Source: Clostridiales bacterium (GTDB lineage: Bacteria; Bacillota; Clostridia; Oscillospirales; Butyricicoccaceae). Taken from it: 64,000 bases of DNA. The stretch is from the NCBI GenBank assembly GCA_019421385.1, contig JAHZFK010000016.1:3988-67987 (forward strand), in the 5' to 3' direction. Both the position numbers and the translations under genes were made by a program. The notes under the pieces were generated by a model that had not been told where the DNA came from, searched no databases, and saw only the letters and a program-made list of their open reading frames with translations. Shown here one piece after another: positions 8,215-15,325 of the stretch (positions are counted from its first letter, which is position 1; the number at the start of each line of letters is the position of its first letter).

Positions 8215-9361
8215 AACCGAAACGCTGCAAACGCAGCTGGACGCACTGAAAGCGACGCTGCTTGCGCAGGACTTTGACAGCCTGACGCCGGAGGGCATTC
8301 AAGACATGCTGCGCGCCTTTCTTTCGGACGAGCTGGGGCTGTCCACCGCCGAGGGCACGCTGCTGCAAATCATCCTTGCGCCCGGCGCGTATGTGTTCTG
8401 GGAGGGGTTGCAGGCGCTGCGCGCACAGGTGCCCATCTCGTTCGTGGACGAGACGAGCGGACGCTTCATCGACAAGAACGCGGCGGGCTATGGCATCACA
8501 CGCAAGCCGGGCACGGCGGCGAGTGTTCTGCTGACCTTCACCGGCTTGGCGGGTACGACCATTCCGGCGGGCACGCTGTGCGTCACGCAGGATGGGCTGG
8601 GCTTTGCGACCGACGAAGCGCTCACGCTGGGTGAATCGGGCAGCGGCACGGTCACGGCGACGGCGGATGCGGTCGGCACGGCGTACAATGTGCCTGCGGG
8701 TGCGATCATCAGAATGCAGCAGGCGGTCAGCGGCGTGACCGCCCTGACCAATGAAGAAGCCGCCGCGGGCGGTACCGATCCGGAGACGGACGCGGCGCTG
8801 TTTGCCCGTCTGGACGCCTACAAAAAGACGCCGCCGACCTCGGGCAACGACCGGCACTATCACCAGTGGGCGCTTGCGGTCAACGGCGTGGGTGCGGCGT
8901 CGGTCATCCGCTGCTGGGACGGGCCGGGCACGGTCAAGGTCATCATCGCGGACATGGCGCTGCGGCCGGTCGAGGAGGAACTGCGCGCCGAAGTCGCGGC
9001 CTACATTGAGACGCAGCGGCCGGTCACTGCCGAGGTGACGGTTGAGAGCGCGGCGGGTGTGCCGGTCGAGGTCAGTGTAACCGTGGAAACCGATGGCACG
9101 GTGTCCAAACCCGCCACCGAGCAAGAACTCACCGAACGGCTGGCTGAGTATCTGGGCGAAATCGCGTTCACCGAGGGCGCAGAGGTGGTGTATAACCGTG
9201 TGCTGGTGATTGTGATGAGTTTGCCCGGCGTGACCGACTGCGCGGATCTGCTGGTGGGCGGCGGCACGGACAACGTGCCGCTGGACGCGGATGAGATCCC
9301 AATGCTCGGCGCGGTGACGGTAAACGGTATCGCGGAGGAGGCGGCAGCTGATGGAACGTAA
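8204..9361 (+). CDS. xkdT: Baseplate J-like protein (XkdT-like)
   Basis: A 385-residue protein with the baseplate J signature in the first half: 'RFIDKNAAGYGITRKPG' followed by 'VTFTGLAGTTIPAGT'-like sequence (actual core 'TGLAGTTIPAGTLC') and 'GTAYNVPAGAI'. Further on comes 'PETDAALFARLDAYKKTPPTS'-type sequence and the 'YHQWALAVNGVGAA' motif. These are hallmarks of gp47/J proteins that ring the baseplate and trigger sheath contraction. Overlaps with both neighbours suggest one polycistronic unit. Confidence 0.9.
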   Translation: MSDKTETLQTQLDALKATLLAQDFDSLTPEGIQDMLRAFLSDELGLSTAEGTLLQIILAPGAYVFWEGLQALRAQVPISFVDETSGRFIDKNAAGYGITRKPGTAASVLLTFTGLAGTTIPAGTLCVTQDGLGFATDEALTLGESGSGTVTATADAVGTAYNVPAGAIIRMQQAVSGVTALTNEEAAAGGTDPETDAALFARLDAYKKTPPTSGNDRHYHQWALAVNGVGAASVIRCWDGPGTVKVIIADMALRPVEEELRAEVAAYIETQRPVTAEVTVESAAGVPVEVSVTVETDGTVSKPATEQELTERLAEYLGEIAFTEGAEVVYNRVLVIVMSLPGVTDCADLLVGGGTDNVPLDADEIPMLGAVTVNGIAEEAAADGT

Positions 9362-9881
9362 GCTGACCGACCTGCTGCCCGAGCGGTATCTGAACAGCCC
9401 GGAGGTGGGCGCGGCGGCGGGCATCATCTGGGTGCTGGGCGAGGTGTTCCGCGCGCGGGCGCTCGACTGGCTGGCGCAGCTGACCATCGACACCGCGACA
9501 TGGGGCGTCGTCCACTGGGAGCGCGAATACGGCGTCACCCCGCAGATAACCGACACGCTGGACGACCGGCGCAGCCGGGTCAAGGCCAAGCTGCGCGCGC
9601 CGCAGACCGTGACGGCCGCCATGCTGGAAAACCTGACGGACAGCTATATCAACGGGCAGTCTGAGGTCACCGAACTGCCGCGCGAACACAAGGTGCAGAT
9701 TCGGTTCAACGGTGACTACGGCGTTCCCTCGAACCTTGCCAGCCTGACGGATGTGCTGCTGGAGGTGCTGCCGAGCCATGTCGGGTATGAGTATCTCTAC
9801 CGCTATCTGCTGGTGCGCGAGGTACACGGCATGACGATAGACGAGCTGCAAAGCCATCTGATCCGCGATTTTGCTTTTTAG
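9351..9881 (+). CDS. xkdU: DUF2313 tail protein (YmfQ/XkdU-like)
   Basis: A 176-residue protein overlapping baseplate J by 11 bases. The opening 'LTDLLPERYLNSPEV' and 'TIDTATWGVVHWEREYGV' match the YmfQ/DUF2313 (gpI-like) family, which sits at the baseplate periphery and anchors the fibres. The C-terminus 'MTIDELQSHLIRDFAF' is the usual ending. Its place between J and the fibre gene is canonical for P2/PBSX-like phages. Confidence 0.85.
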   Translation: MERKLTDLLPERYLNSPEVGAAAGIIWVLGEVFRARALDWLAQLTIDTATWGVVHWEREYGVTPQITDTLDDRRSRVKAKLRAPQTVTAAMLENLTDSYINGQSEVTELPREHKVQIRFNGDYGVPSNLASLTDVLLEVLPSHVGYEYLYRYLLVREVHGMTIDELQSHLIRDFAF

Positions 9882-9890
9882 GAGGCGGGC

Positions 9891-10541
9891 ATGAGTATAT
9901 TAACCAAAGTTTTGAAGCTGTTCTGTTACGACCCGGAGACGGACGGGGCGAACACGTTCAACATCCCGAAAGCGCTCAACGAGAACTGGGAGAAGATCGA
10001 CCAGCTGGTGCTGCTGGCTGTTGCGGTGGCCGCGGCATACGATCCGGAGGGCAGCTATGCAGTGGGCGACTACTGCACGCACGGCGGGAAGCTGCACAAG
10101 TGCAACACGCCCATTCCGTCCGGCGAGACGTGGAACGCCGCGCACTGGACGGAGACGACCGTCGCGGCGGAGCTGGCGGGCAAAGCAAATGCCACACCAC
10201 CACAGGAACATGCAATCGTCCCGAAAAATGGAGCGACGCTGCTTGATGGTTTCAAAAACAGCTATTCCAAAGACCAATTCGGTCGAGTGGTGGCGTTTTT
10301 TTCGTTGTATTTTGAAAGCGTCCCAGAAAACACTATAGAAATATTTTCTCTTCCACAATCTTTTGCGCCCACAGGGGAGACTGTTGTTGGAGCAGCCGTG
10401 TTATCTATGTCTGTATATTTCCCTGCATTGGTAACGGCTTACACGAATGGTATGGTAACAGTAGGTCACAATGTTACAGGATACTCCGGGCCAATCAATC
10501 TTCATGGATTTCTGGTTATTGACACAGGAGGTACGAAATGA
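9891..10541 (+). CDS. Tail fibre or receptor-binding protein
   Basis: A 216-residue protein. Its N-terminal third, with 'FNIPKALNENWEKIDQLV', is an anchor seen in Firmicute fibres. Next is a small module around 'GSYAVGDYCTHGGKLHKC' and 'TWNAAHWTETTVA', resembling carbohydrate-binding type 5/12-like fibre modules. From about base 10,230 the base composition becomes clearly more AT-rich than upstream, suggesting that the distal receptor-binding end was acquired separately. The start has a GGAGGCGGGC site and the stop overlaps the next ATG. Confidence 0.7.
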   Translation: MSILTKVLKLFCYDPETDGANTFNIPKALNENWEKIDQLVLLAVAVAAAYDPEGSYAVGDYCTHGGKLHKCNTPIPSGETWNAAHWTETTVAAELAGKANATPPQEHAIVPKNGATLLDGFKNSYSKDQFGRVVAFFSLYFESVPENTIEIFSLPQSFAPTGETVVGAAVLSMSVYFPALVTAYTNGMVTVGHNVTGYSGPINLHGFLVIDTGGTK

Positions 10542-11245
10542 TCGAAAAAAGCTGCTGCGTCATTGATGCACAAGGGTTTTACAAAGCTTATGTGTTGGTG
10601 CAGACAGATGATGAGAAGCAAACTGTGGTCGGTTATACGTTACAGGCGGGAGAAATGCTGATCGATTCTGACACTACACCGGATAGAAAACAACACGCGG
10701 GAGGCACAGGCTTCGTCAAACCCCGCTGGGACGAGGAAGCGGAAACGTGGGTCGAGGGCGCGACCGCCGAGGAGCTGGCCGCGTGGGAGGCGAAACACCC
10801 AGACCCGGTACCTCTGGAGGAAAAGCGCGCGGCAAAGCACGCCGAAGTATCGGCGGCAAGCGAGGCTGCCATCTATGCGGGCATGGACGTGGAAACCACG
10901 CAGGGCACAGAGCATTTCTCGCTGACCGAGAAAGACCAGATCAACCTGACAACCGCGAAAAATGAAATTGATAAGGGCGCACCTATTTACCTATACCATA
11001 CAGACGACACGCTTTGCCGCATTTTCACGGCGGAGGAGATCAATGCGATTGCGCAGGCCAGTGTTGCGCATATCATTTACCACACGACCTACTGTAACCA
11101 TCTGTTTGAATGGATCAGGCGCGCAGACGCGGCAGAGCTGGCGGGCATCACCTACGGTGCAGAGCTGCCGGAAGATCTCGCGGCGCACATGCAGGAGATT
11201 CTGACGCAGGCGGGCGCGGTAGCGGAAACGGAGGCTGCAATGTGA
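10538..11245 (+). CDS. Fibre-associated protein with DUF4376-like region
   Basis: A 235-residue acidic protein. The central segment 'EKRAAKHAEVSAASEAAIYA' and the later 'IFTAEEINAIAQASVAHIIY' resemble DUF4376-type proteins encoded after tail fibres in Firmicute phages, where they may act as fibre chaperones or caps. Its first 45 codons are AT-richer, continuing the mosaic fibre segment. A related protein in the same relative place occurs in prophage 2 (40077-40712). Function is inferred from position. Confidence 0.6.
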   Translation: MIEKSCCVIDAQGFYKAYVLVQTDDEKQTVVGYTLQAGEMLIDSDTTPDRKQHAGGTGFVKPRWDEEAETWVEGATAEELAAWEAKHPDPVPLEEKRAAKHAEVSAASEAAIYAGMDVETTQGTEHFSLTEKDQINLTTAKNEIDKGAPIYLYHTDDTLCRIFTAEEINAIAQASVAHIIYHTTYCNHLFEWIRRADAAELAGITYGAELPEDLAAHMQEILTQAGAVAETEAAM

Positions 11246-11649
11246 AAAAACTGCTGTTACATATTGTGCTTGCGGTGATCGGTGGCGTGGTGTACATGGG
11301 AATTGAAACCCTGTGGCGCGGGCACTCGCACTGGACGATGGGCGTGCTGGGCGGGGTGTGTTTCGCCCTCATCGGCCTGTTGGACGAGTGGCAGGATCAC
11401 CCGCCGATGTGGCTGCAAATGCTGGAAGGCGCGATGATCGTGACCGTGCTGGAGCTGCTGGTGGGGCTGGTGGTCAACCGCTGGCTCGGCTGGAATGTCT
11501 GGGACTATTCCGACATGCCGTTCAATCTCTGGGGGCAGGTGTGCTTGCAGTTCGCGGTCGCGTGGTTTTTCCTCAGCGCGGCAGCTGTGTGGCTGGAGAA
11601 CGCCCTGCACCGGCTGGCGGCGAGGCTCGCGCACCGGCGCGGGAGGTGA
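11242..11649 (+). CDS. Four-helix membrane protein, CmpB/PF06541-like
   Basis: I choose GTG 11242, which overlaps the previous stop; upstream in-frame codons lie inside the preceding gene. The 135 residues have about four hydrophobic segments (near 3-20, 32-48, 62-82, 98-120) and the motif 'WDYSDMPFNLWGQ' followed by 'AVAWFFLSAAAVWLEN', resembling the putative ABC-transporter type IV / CmpB family. No partner ATPase is nearby. A close homologue occupies the matching spot in prophage 2. The place between fibre and holin genes points to a lysis-related or envelope role, which is inference. Confidence 0.65.
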   Translation: MKKLLLHIVLAVIGGVVYMGIETLWRGHSHWTMGVLGGVCFALIGLLDEWQDHPPMWLQMLEGAMIVTVLELLVGLVVNRWLGWNVWDYSDMPFNLWGQVCLQFAVAWFFLSAAAVWLENALHRLAARLAHRRGR

Positions 11650-11724
11650 TCTTTTGCCGGGTTGACCAAAGGATGTAAAAAAGCGCCCTCACGGGGCGCG
11701 GAAGTGAGAAAGGAGGGGAGGCCG

Positions 11725-11940
11725 TTGCCGGTGGAAGTGATCGTCGCGGGCATGAGTTTGGTCGGCACACTGGCGGGCACGTTCGCGGGCATCATGCTTT
11801 CCGCGAACCTGACCAATTACCGCATCGAGCAGCTTGAGAAAAAGGTTGCCGAGCATAACAAAGTCGTCGAGCGCACATACAAGCTCGAGGGACAAATGCT
11901 TGAGGTGCAGCACGATATCCGAGATATGAAAAGCCTGTAA
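11725..11940 (+). CDS. XhlA-like membrane-anchored coiled-coil protein
   Basis: TTG 11725 is the likely start because AGGAGGGG lies just before it (11711-11718). The 71 residues comprise one N-terminal membrane segment (about 4-25), then the amphipathic coil 'NYRIEQLEKKVAEHNKVVER' ending at 'DIRDMKSL'. This layout matches haemolysin XhlA-type proteins that accompany holins in PBSX-like lysis modules. The holin gene begins 20 bases downstream. Confidence 0.7.
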   Translation: MPVEVIVAGMSLVGTLAGTFAGIMLSANLTNYRIEQLEKKVAEHNKVVERTYKLEGQMLEVQHDIRDMKSL

Positions 11941-11959
11941 CAGGAAGGAGAACGACAAA

Positions 11960-12172
11960 ATGAGCGAAAAGACCAAGCTGTGGATCAAGGCGGCAGGTGT
12001 GCGTGCGGTCAAGACCGTGGCGCAGTCCGCGATCGGTGTCATCGGCGCGGCGGCTGCGATGGGCGAGGTGAACTGGGCGATGGTGTTTTCCGGCGCAGCG
12101 CTGGCGGGAATCGTGTCGTTGCTGACCAGCATTGCGGGTCTGCCCGAAGTCAATGCGCAAACAGGAAAATAA
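11960..12172 (+). CDS. Phage holin (r1t-like)
   Basis: A 70-residue membrane protein with two hydrophobic segments (about 18-36 and 39-60) separated by 'MGEVNW', and the holin-like 'AGVRAVKTVAQSAIGVIGAA' stretch. The pattern fits r1t-type holins, small proteins that perforate the membrane to release endolysin. It sits after the XhlA-like gene and before the amidase. A GGAAGGAGAACGACAAA ribosome site precedes ATG 11960. Confidence 0.8.
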   Translation: MSEKTKLWIKAAGVRAVKTVAQSAIGVIGAAAAMGEVNWAMVFSGAALAGIVSLLTSIAGLPEVNAQTGK

Positions 12173-12183
12173 AGATGAAAAAA

Positions 12184-12199
12184 GCCGCCAAAAGGCGGC
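12184..12199 (+). terminator. Short GC hairpin after the holin gene
   Basis: GCCGCC AAAA GGCGGC forms a 6-bp stem 12 bases after the holin stop. The following bases AAATTG have no T run, so it may be only a weak terminator or an mRNA end-stabilising hairpin. Confidence 0.35.
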
Positions 12200-12202
12200 A
12201 AA

Positions 12203-12232
12203 TTGACACAGCGCGGCGCGCGATGGTATAAT
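12203..12232 (+). promoter_or_regulatory. Rightward sigmaA promoter of the small-peptide locus
   Basis: TTGACA at 12203-12208 and TATAAT at 12227-12232 are both consensus hexamers with 18 bases between. They would start a transcript near 12239 that leads to the 24-codon peptide gene. Such a strong standalone promoter inside a phage late operon is unusual. Confidence 0.8.
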
Positions 12233-12299
12233 ATGTCGGGCGCTGTCGTTCCCAGCGGCGGGCGGTTGACCACTCTCCTGTAAAAAGGAGGTGGTGCAT

Positions 12300-12374
12300 A
12301 TGGACATGAAATTCATTAGAATTTTCATATGTGCAGCAGTTTTGCTACATATTTTCGTCATATATGCAAAGTAG
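12300..12374 (+). CDS. 24-residue hydrophobic peptide, candidate type I toxin
   Basis: ATG 12300 to TAG 12374 encodes a 24-residue peptide with a single hydrophobic stretch 'FIRIFICAAVLLHIFVIY' and terminal Lys. The ribosome site AAGGAGGTGG is strong but may pair with the upstream CCACTCTCCT (12270-12279), hiding it in a hairpin. The peptide has its own consensus promoter, ends in a 12-bp inverted repeat and faces a convergent promoter. This is the layout of type I toxin-antitoxin loci such as par/Fst or the prophage loci of clostridia. No sequence match to a named toxin is claimed. Confidence 0.6.
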   Translation: MDMKFIRIFICAAVLLHIFVIYAK

Positions 12375-12453
12375 CCGCCCCTCCGACCAAGAGATAGCGG
12401 CTACTTTGTAGTCAAATCTTAGGGTCAGCCGTCTGCCGACAGCGCCCCTTGTA
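12365..12453 (-). ncRNA. Candidate antisense (antitoxin) RNA
   Basis: A minus-strand promoter (TTGACT, 16 bases, TATAAT) would start an RNA near 12453 that runs leftward through the inverted repeat and possibly over the peptide gene. Its first bases contain GGGGCGCTGTCG, almost the same as the 5' part of the peptide mRNA (GGGCGCTGTCG at 12238-12248), so the locus has inverted-repeat arms. The 3' end is a guess. Confidence 0.45.
12367..12408. terminator. 12-bp inverted repeat, candidate bidirectional terminator
   Basis: CAAAGTAGCCGC (12367-12378) and GCGGCTACTTTG (12397-12408) are perfect inverted repeats with an 18-base loop, overlapping the peptide stop codon. Both convergent transcripts would meet here. 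Flanking T runs are weak in both directions. Confidence 0.55.
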
Positions 12454-12459
12454 TAAGAT

Positions 12460-12487
12460 ATTATACCACGCGCCCCGCCAAAGTCAA
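12460..12487 (-). promoter_or_regulatory. Leftward promoter facing the small-peptide gene
   Basis: On the minus strand, TTGACT (12487-12482) and a consensus TATAAT (12465-12460) are 16 bases apart. The -35 box lies in the loop of the rightward terminator at 12471-12504, so the two elements overlap. Confidence 0.65.
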
Positions 12488-12504
12488 GGCGGGGCGTTTT
12501 GTTT
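12471..12504 (+). terminator. Rho-independent terminator
   Basis: CGCCCCGCC (12471-12479), an 8-base loop, and GGCGGGGCG (12488-12496) followed by TTTTGTTT. This strong stem would end rightward transcripts from the holin and peptide genes before the next cistron at 12524. Confidence 0.8.
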
Positions 12505-12523
12505 GCCCCGGGAAGGAGAAAGT

Positions 12524-13123
12524 ATGAGCAGCATCCGATGCGATATTTACGACCCCAAGGAATATGACATCTGGTTCGCGGCTGCGCCTTACGGCGCGGC
12601 CAGCAAGCCCGCCAAAACACTGAAAACATGGGCGGCGGAGGAGCGGGCCGACGTGGTGTATAACCTCTGCCTATTCAACATGACCGGCAGCGGCAGTGAC
12701 AAATACGGCGTCATCAAGGGTCGCACCTTACAGTACCTGCGCGCCAAGAACGTGGACTGCGGCTATGGTGGCACGGCGGAGCATCTGACCGTCAGCCCCG
12801 GCAACGTGGTCGCGGGCGTGAAAGTGGCCGTGCGCGACGGCGTGGTGCTGTCCGGGCTGGATAAGTCCACCTATCGCAGCCGCAACATGATCGGCGAATT
12901 GGCCGACGGCCGCATCATTGTCGTGCAGTCCTCGGACGGCTGCACCGAGGAGCAGGTGGCGTGATACGCGGCCGGGCGATATACGATCGAGCTGCTGCTG
13001 GTGCAGGACGCGGGTGGCAGCACCGGCATGTACCGCGTTTCGGACAATTACTTGTTTGCCCCGGAGAAAGAGGGTACGGACGGCAGGCCGGTGTGCAGCG
13101 TAGTATGTATGAGAAAGAAAAAC
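12524..13123 (+). pseudogene. Phosphodiester glycosidase-like gene split by an in-frame TGA
   Basis: ATG 12524 follows GGGAAGGAGAAAGT. Codons run to TGA 12962-12964 (146 residues) and resume in the same frame with no further stop until the end of the amidase gene at 13876. The first part has 'NLCLFNMTGSGSDKYGVIKG'-style sequence and the part beyond the TGA has 'ELLLVQDAGGSTGMYRVS', the conserved Asp-Gly-Gly segment of the NAGPA-type phosphodiester glycosidase family. The stop therefore removes the conserved C-terminal third. It may be a point mutation (CGA to TGA is one option) or a leaky stop giving a glycosidase-amidase readthrough product. Such proteins could cleave sugar-phosphate linkages in the wall. 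Confidence 0.65.
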
Positions 13124-13139
13124 AAGGAGGGCAATCCTA

Positions 13140-13876
13140 TGGGTAAGAAAAAGGTATTTATCGGTGTAGGTCACGGCGGCAGCGACCCCGGCGCGGTGGG
13201 TTATCTGGTAGAGAAGGACGTAAACCTCACGATGGCCACCGCGTGCCGCGATTTTCTGACGACTTACGGCGTAGACGTGAAAATGTCGCGCACAAAGGAC
13301 GAGAACGACACGGTCAGTCAGGAGATCGCGGAGTGCAACGCCTACGCGCCCGATCTGGCAGTGGACATTCACAATAATTCGGGCGGCGGCGACGGTTTCG
13401 AGGTGTTCCACACCATCCGCGGTGGCGCGGGCAAGACGCTCGCGCAGAATATCGAGAAGCACGTCAAGGCAATCGGCCAGAACAGCCGTGGGGTCAAGAC
13501 CCGGCAGGGCACGAGCGGCGATTATTATGCCTTTATCCGCGAGACGGTCGCGCCGGCAGTGATTTGCGAGGGCGTGTTCGTCGATACCAAGGCCGATGCT
13601 GAGCAGGCAGACACGCTGGCCGAGCAGCAGGCATTCGGCGTGGCGTATGCAAAGGGCATTCTTGATACGTTGGGTCTGGCTTACGACGAGCCGGAGGACG
13701 ACGGGGTGCAGGACGCCCCGGCCGAGCCGGAGCAGCCTGCAAAGGAGCACTGGGCGCAGCAGTATTATGACAGCCTGATCGCCAAGGGCGTACGCATCGA
13801 CGAGACGCGGTTCGATGATCCCATCACCCGCGGCGAGATGTTTGCGCTGCTGGATAGGATTGTGAAAGAATCGTAA
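13140..13876 (+). CDS. Endolysin: N-acetylmuramoyl-L-alanine amidase (Amidase_3) with SLH-like tail
   Basis: AAGGAGG at 13124-13130 supports ATG 13140. The 245-residue protein starts 'MGKKKVFIGVGHGGSDPGAV', with the first zinc His at residue 11, then a 'VDIHNNSGGGDGFEVF' segment with the second His, and the catalytic Glu in 'VICEGVFVDTKAD'. This is the Amidase_3 fold that cuts the MurNAc-L-Ala bond. The C-terminal 45 residues, with 'YDSLIAKGV' and 'ITRGEMFALLDRI', resemble half an SLH wall-binding module. It is the lysis enzyme of prophage 1, acting with the holin at 11960. Confidence 0.9.
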
Positions 13877-13902
13877 TTTTTGTATCTAAAACGTAGAATG
13901 AG

Positions 13903-13937
13903 AGAAGCCTATGCAGATAATGCATAGGCTTCTTTTG
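13903..13937 (+). terminator. Rho-independent terminator after the endolysin
   Basis: AGAAGCCTATGCA (13903-13915) pairs with TGCATAGGCTTCT (13921-13933), followed by TTTT. It ends the late operon. Base composition turns AT-rich immediately after, where the defence cargo begins. Confidence 0.85.
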
Positions 13938-14108
13938 GATAAAAATAGAGGTCAATAATAGATATGAACTGATAATTTGAATAGTTGATATGAATAGAAA
14001 AACCCGAAGTGAGAAGGAAAACGACAGTAAGAAAAAATACGGAATTTTCGCAAAAGCATTGGCATGATGGTGAGAGTTGGTTATAATAAGCAATAGGAGG
14101 GATATGGA

Positions 14109-15323
14109 ATGCTACTTTGGTTTCGATTTAAAAATTTCGGCCCGTTCCGAGAAGAAGCTTTTTTTGATATGCGGGCTGTAAAGGCATATAAAGAGTTGCC
14201 GGATCATGTAATGCAAGCGGGCAATCGGAATGCGGTGCGAACTGCAGCGATTTATGGCGCGAATGCAAGTGGTAAGAGCAATTTAATCAAAGCTGTAGAA
14301 TGCTTTCGTGATATGTTAATATCTTCAATGTCAAATCTGTCTAAGGAAGAAAACCCGGTAATTGATTTAAAGGGCGAATCTTCACTAAAAAAATACTATA
14401 ATCCGTTTCGATTTGACCAAATAAGTTCACACGAACCAACTGAATTTGAAGCATGCGTGTTTCTGTATAATACAGAGTATCAATACGGTTTTGCTTATGA
14501 TGCTTCAACTATTCTTTATGAGTGGTTATATGTCACGCCAGAAGGTGGAAAGCAAGATGTTATATTTGAAAGGGAAATGGGGCATGGCGTCGAGTTTGGT
14601 AGTAGAGTTGACCAAGAAGAATGCCAAAAATATATTTCAGGTTTGCGAGAACAAGTATTACTTTTGACTTTCTTTGAACAAATCAAGTTATCTGATAATG
14701 TTTGGAGAGACGCAGGAATGGCGATGAGGAGTTTATTTGTTTGGGATGTGAGCTATGCAAATAGGAGTCTGAAATTCGTTAGTAATGGGCTGCAAAAAGA
14801 ATTAAGTAAAGAACAGGATAAGCAAAGGCTGATTGGCTATTTAAGACAAATTGATGTAAATATTATTGATTTTGAAGTGTATCGGCAAGAAAATCAAGAG
14901 CCACAAGTGTATACAATTCATTTGGATAGCGCAGGTAACCGATATTCTATGCCGCTTGAACAGGAGTCAGCAGGGACAATAAAAGCATTGACGTTATATT
15001 TAATGATTGGAAATGAGTTAGATTTTGAGTGGACATTTTTCCTTGATGAAATAAATGCACACTTGCATCCTTTGTTGACAAAATTTTTTGTAAACAGATA
15101 TTATGAATCGAATGTAAGGCAACAATTGATTTTCACAACACATGATGTCAATTTACTGGATAAAAAATATATGCGTAGGGATCAGATTTGGTTTGTTGAA
15201 AAAAAAGGAAATGAAGCTAACTTGTTCTCTTTGGCTGATTTTAAGGTACGCAATGATGCTTCTTTACAAAAGAATTATCTATCTGGTAATTACGGTGCAA
15301 TCCCGATTTTAGGGGAGAGTTAA
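14109..15323 (+). CDS. rloA: RloA-like AAA/ABC-type ATPase (AbiL-like defence)
   Basis: A 404-residue ATPase. It begins with 'FKNFGPFREEA', typical of SMC/RecF-like ATPases, has a Walker A 'GANASGKS' at residues 50-57, a Walker B 'FFLDEINAHLHP' near 309-320 and an H-loop 'FTTHDVNLL' near 342-350. The next gene encodes a RloB-like TOPRIM protein 3 bases away. RloA/RloB pairs include lactococcal AbiLi/AbiLii, an abortive infection system. The start follows GGAGGG by 7 bases. The gene is AT-rich against its GC-rich prophage neighbours, which suggests recent transfer. A defence role is inferred from the pair and location. Confidence 0.85.
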   Translation: MLLWFRFKNFGPFREEAFFDMRAVKAYKELPDHVMQAGNRNAVRTAAIYGANASGKSNLIKAVECFRDMLISSMSNLSKEENPVIDLKGESSLKKYYNPFRFDQISSHEPTEFEACVFLYNTEYQYGFAYDASTILYEWLYVTPEGGKQDVIFEREMGHGVEFGSRVDQEECQKYISGLREQVLLLTFFEQIKLSDNVWRDAGMAMRSLFVWDVSYANRSLKFVSNGLQKELSKEQDKQRLIGYLRQIDVNIIDFEVYRQENQEPQVYTIHLDSAGNRYSMPLEQESAGTIKALTLYLMIGNELDFEWTFFLDEINAHLHPLLTKFFVNRYYESNVRQQLIFTTHDVNLLDKKYMRRDQIWFVEKKGNEANLFSLADFKVRNDASLQKNYLSGNYGAIPILGES

Positions 15324-15325
15324 AA

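Noticed and set aside
12962..12964. Genome-wide TGA recoding in prophage 1
   Set aside because: Many adjacent genes end in TGA, including overlapping TGATG and ATGA junctions, so TGA is a working stop here.
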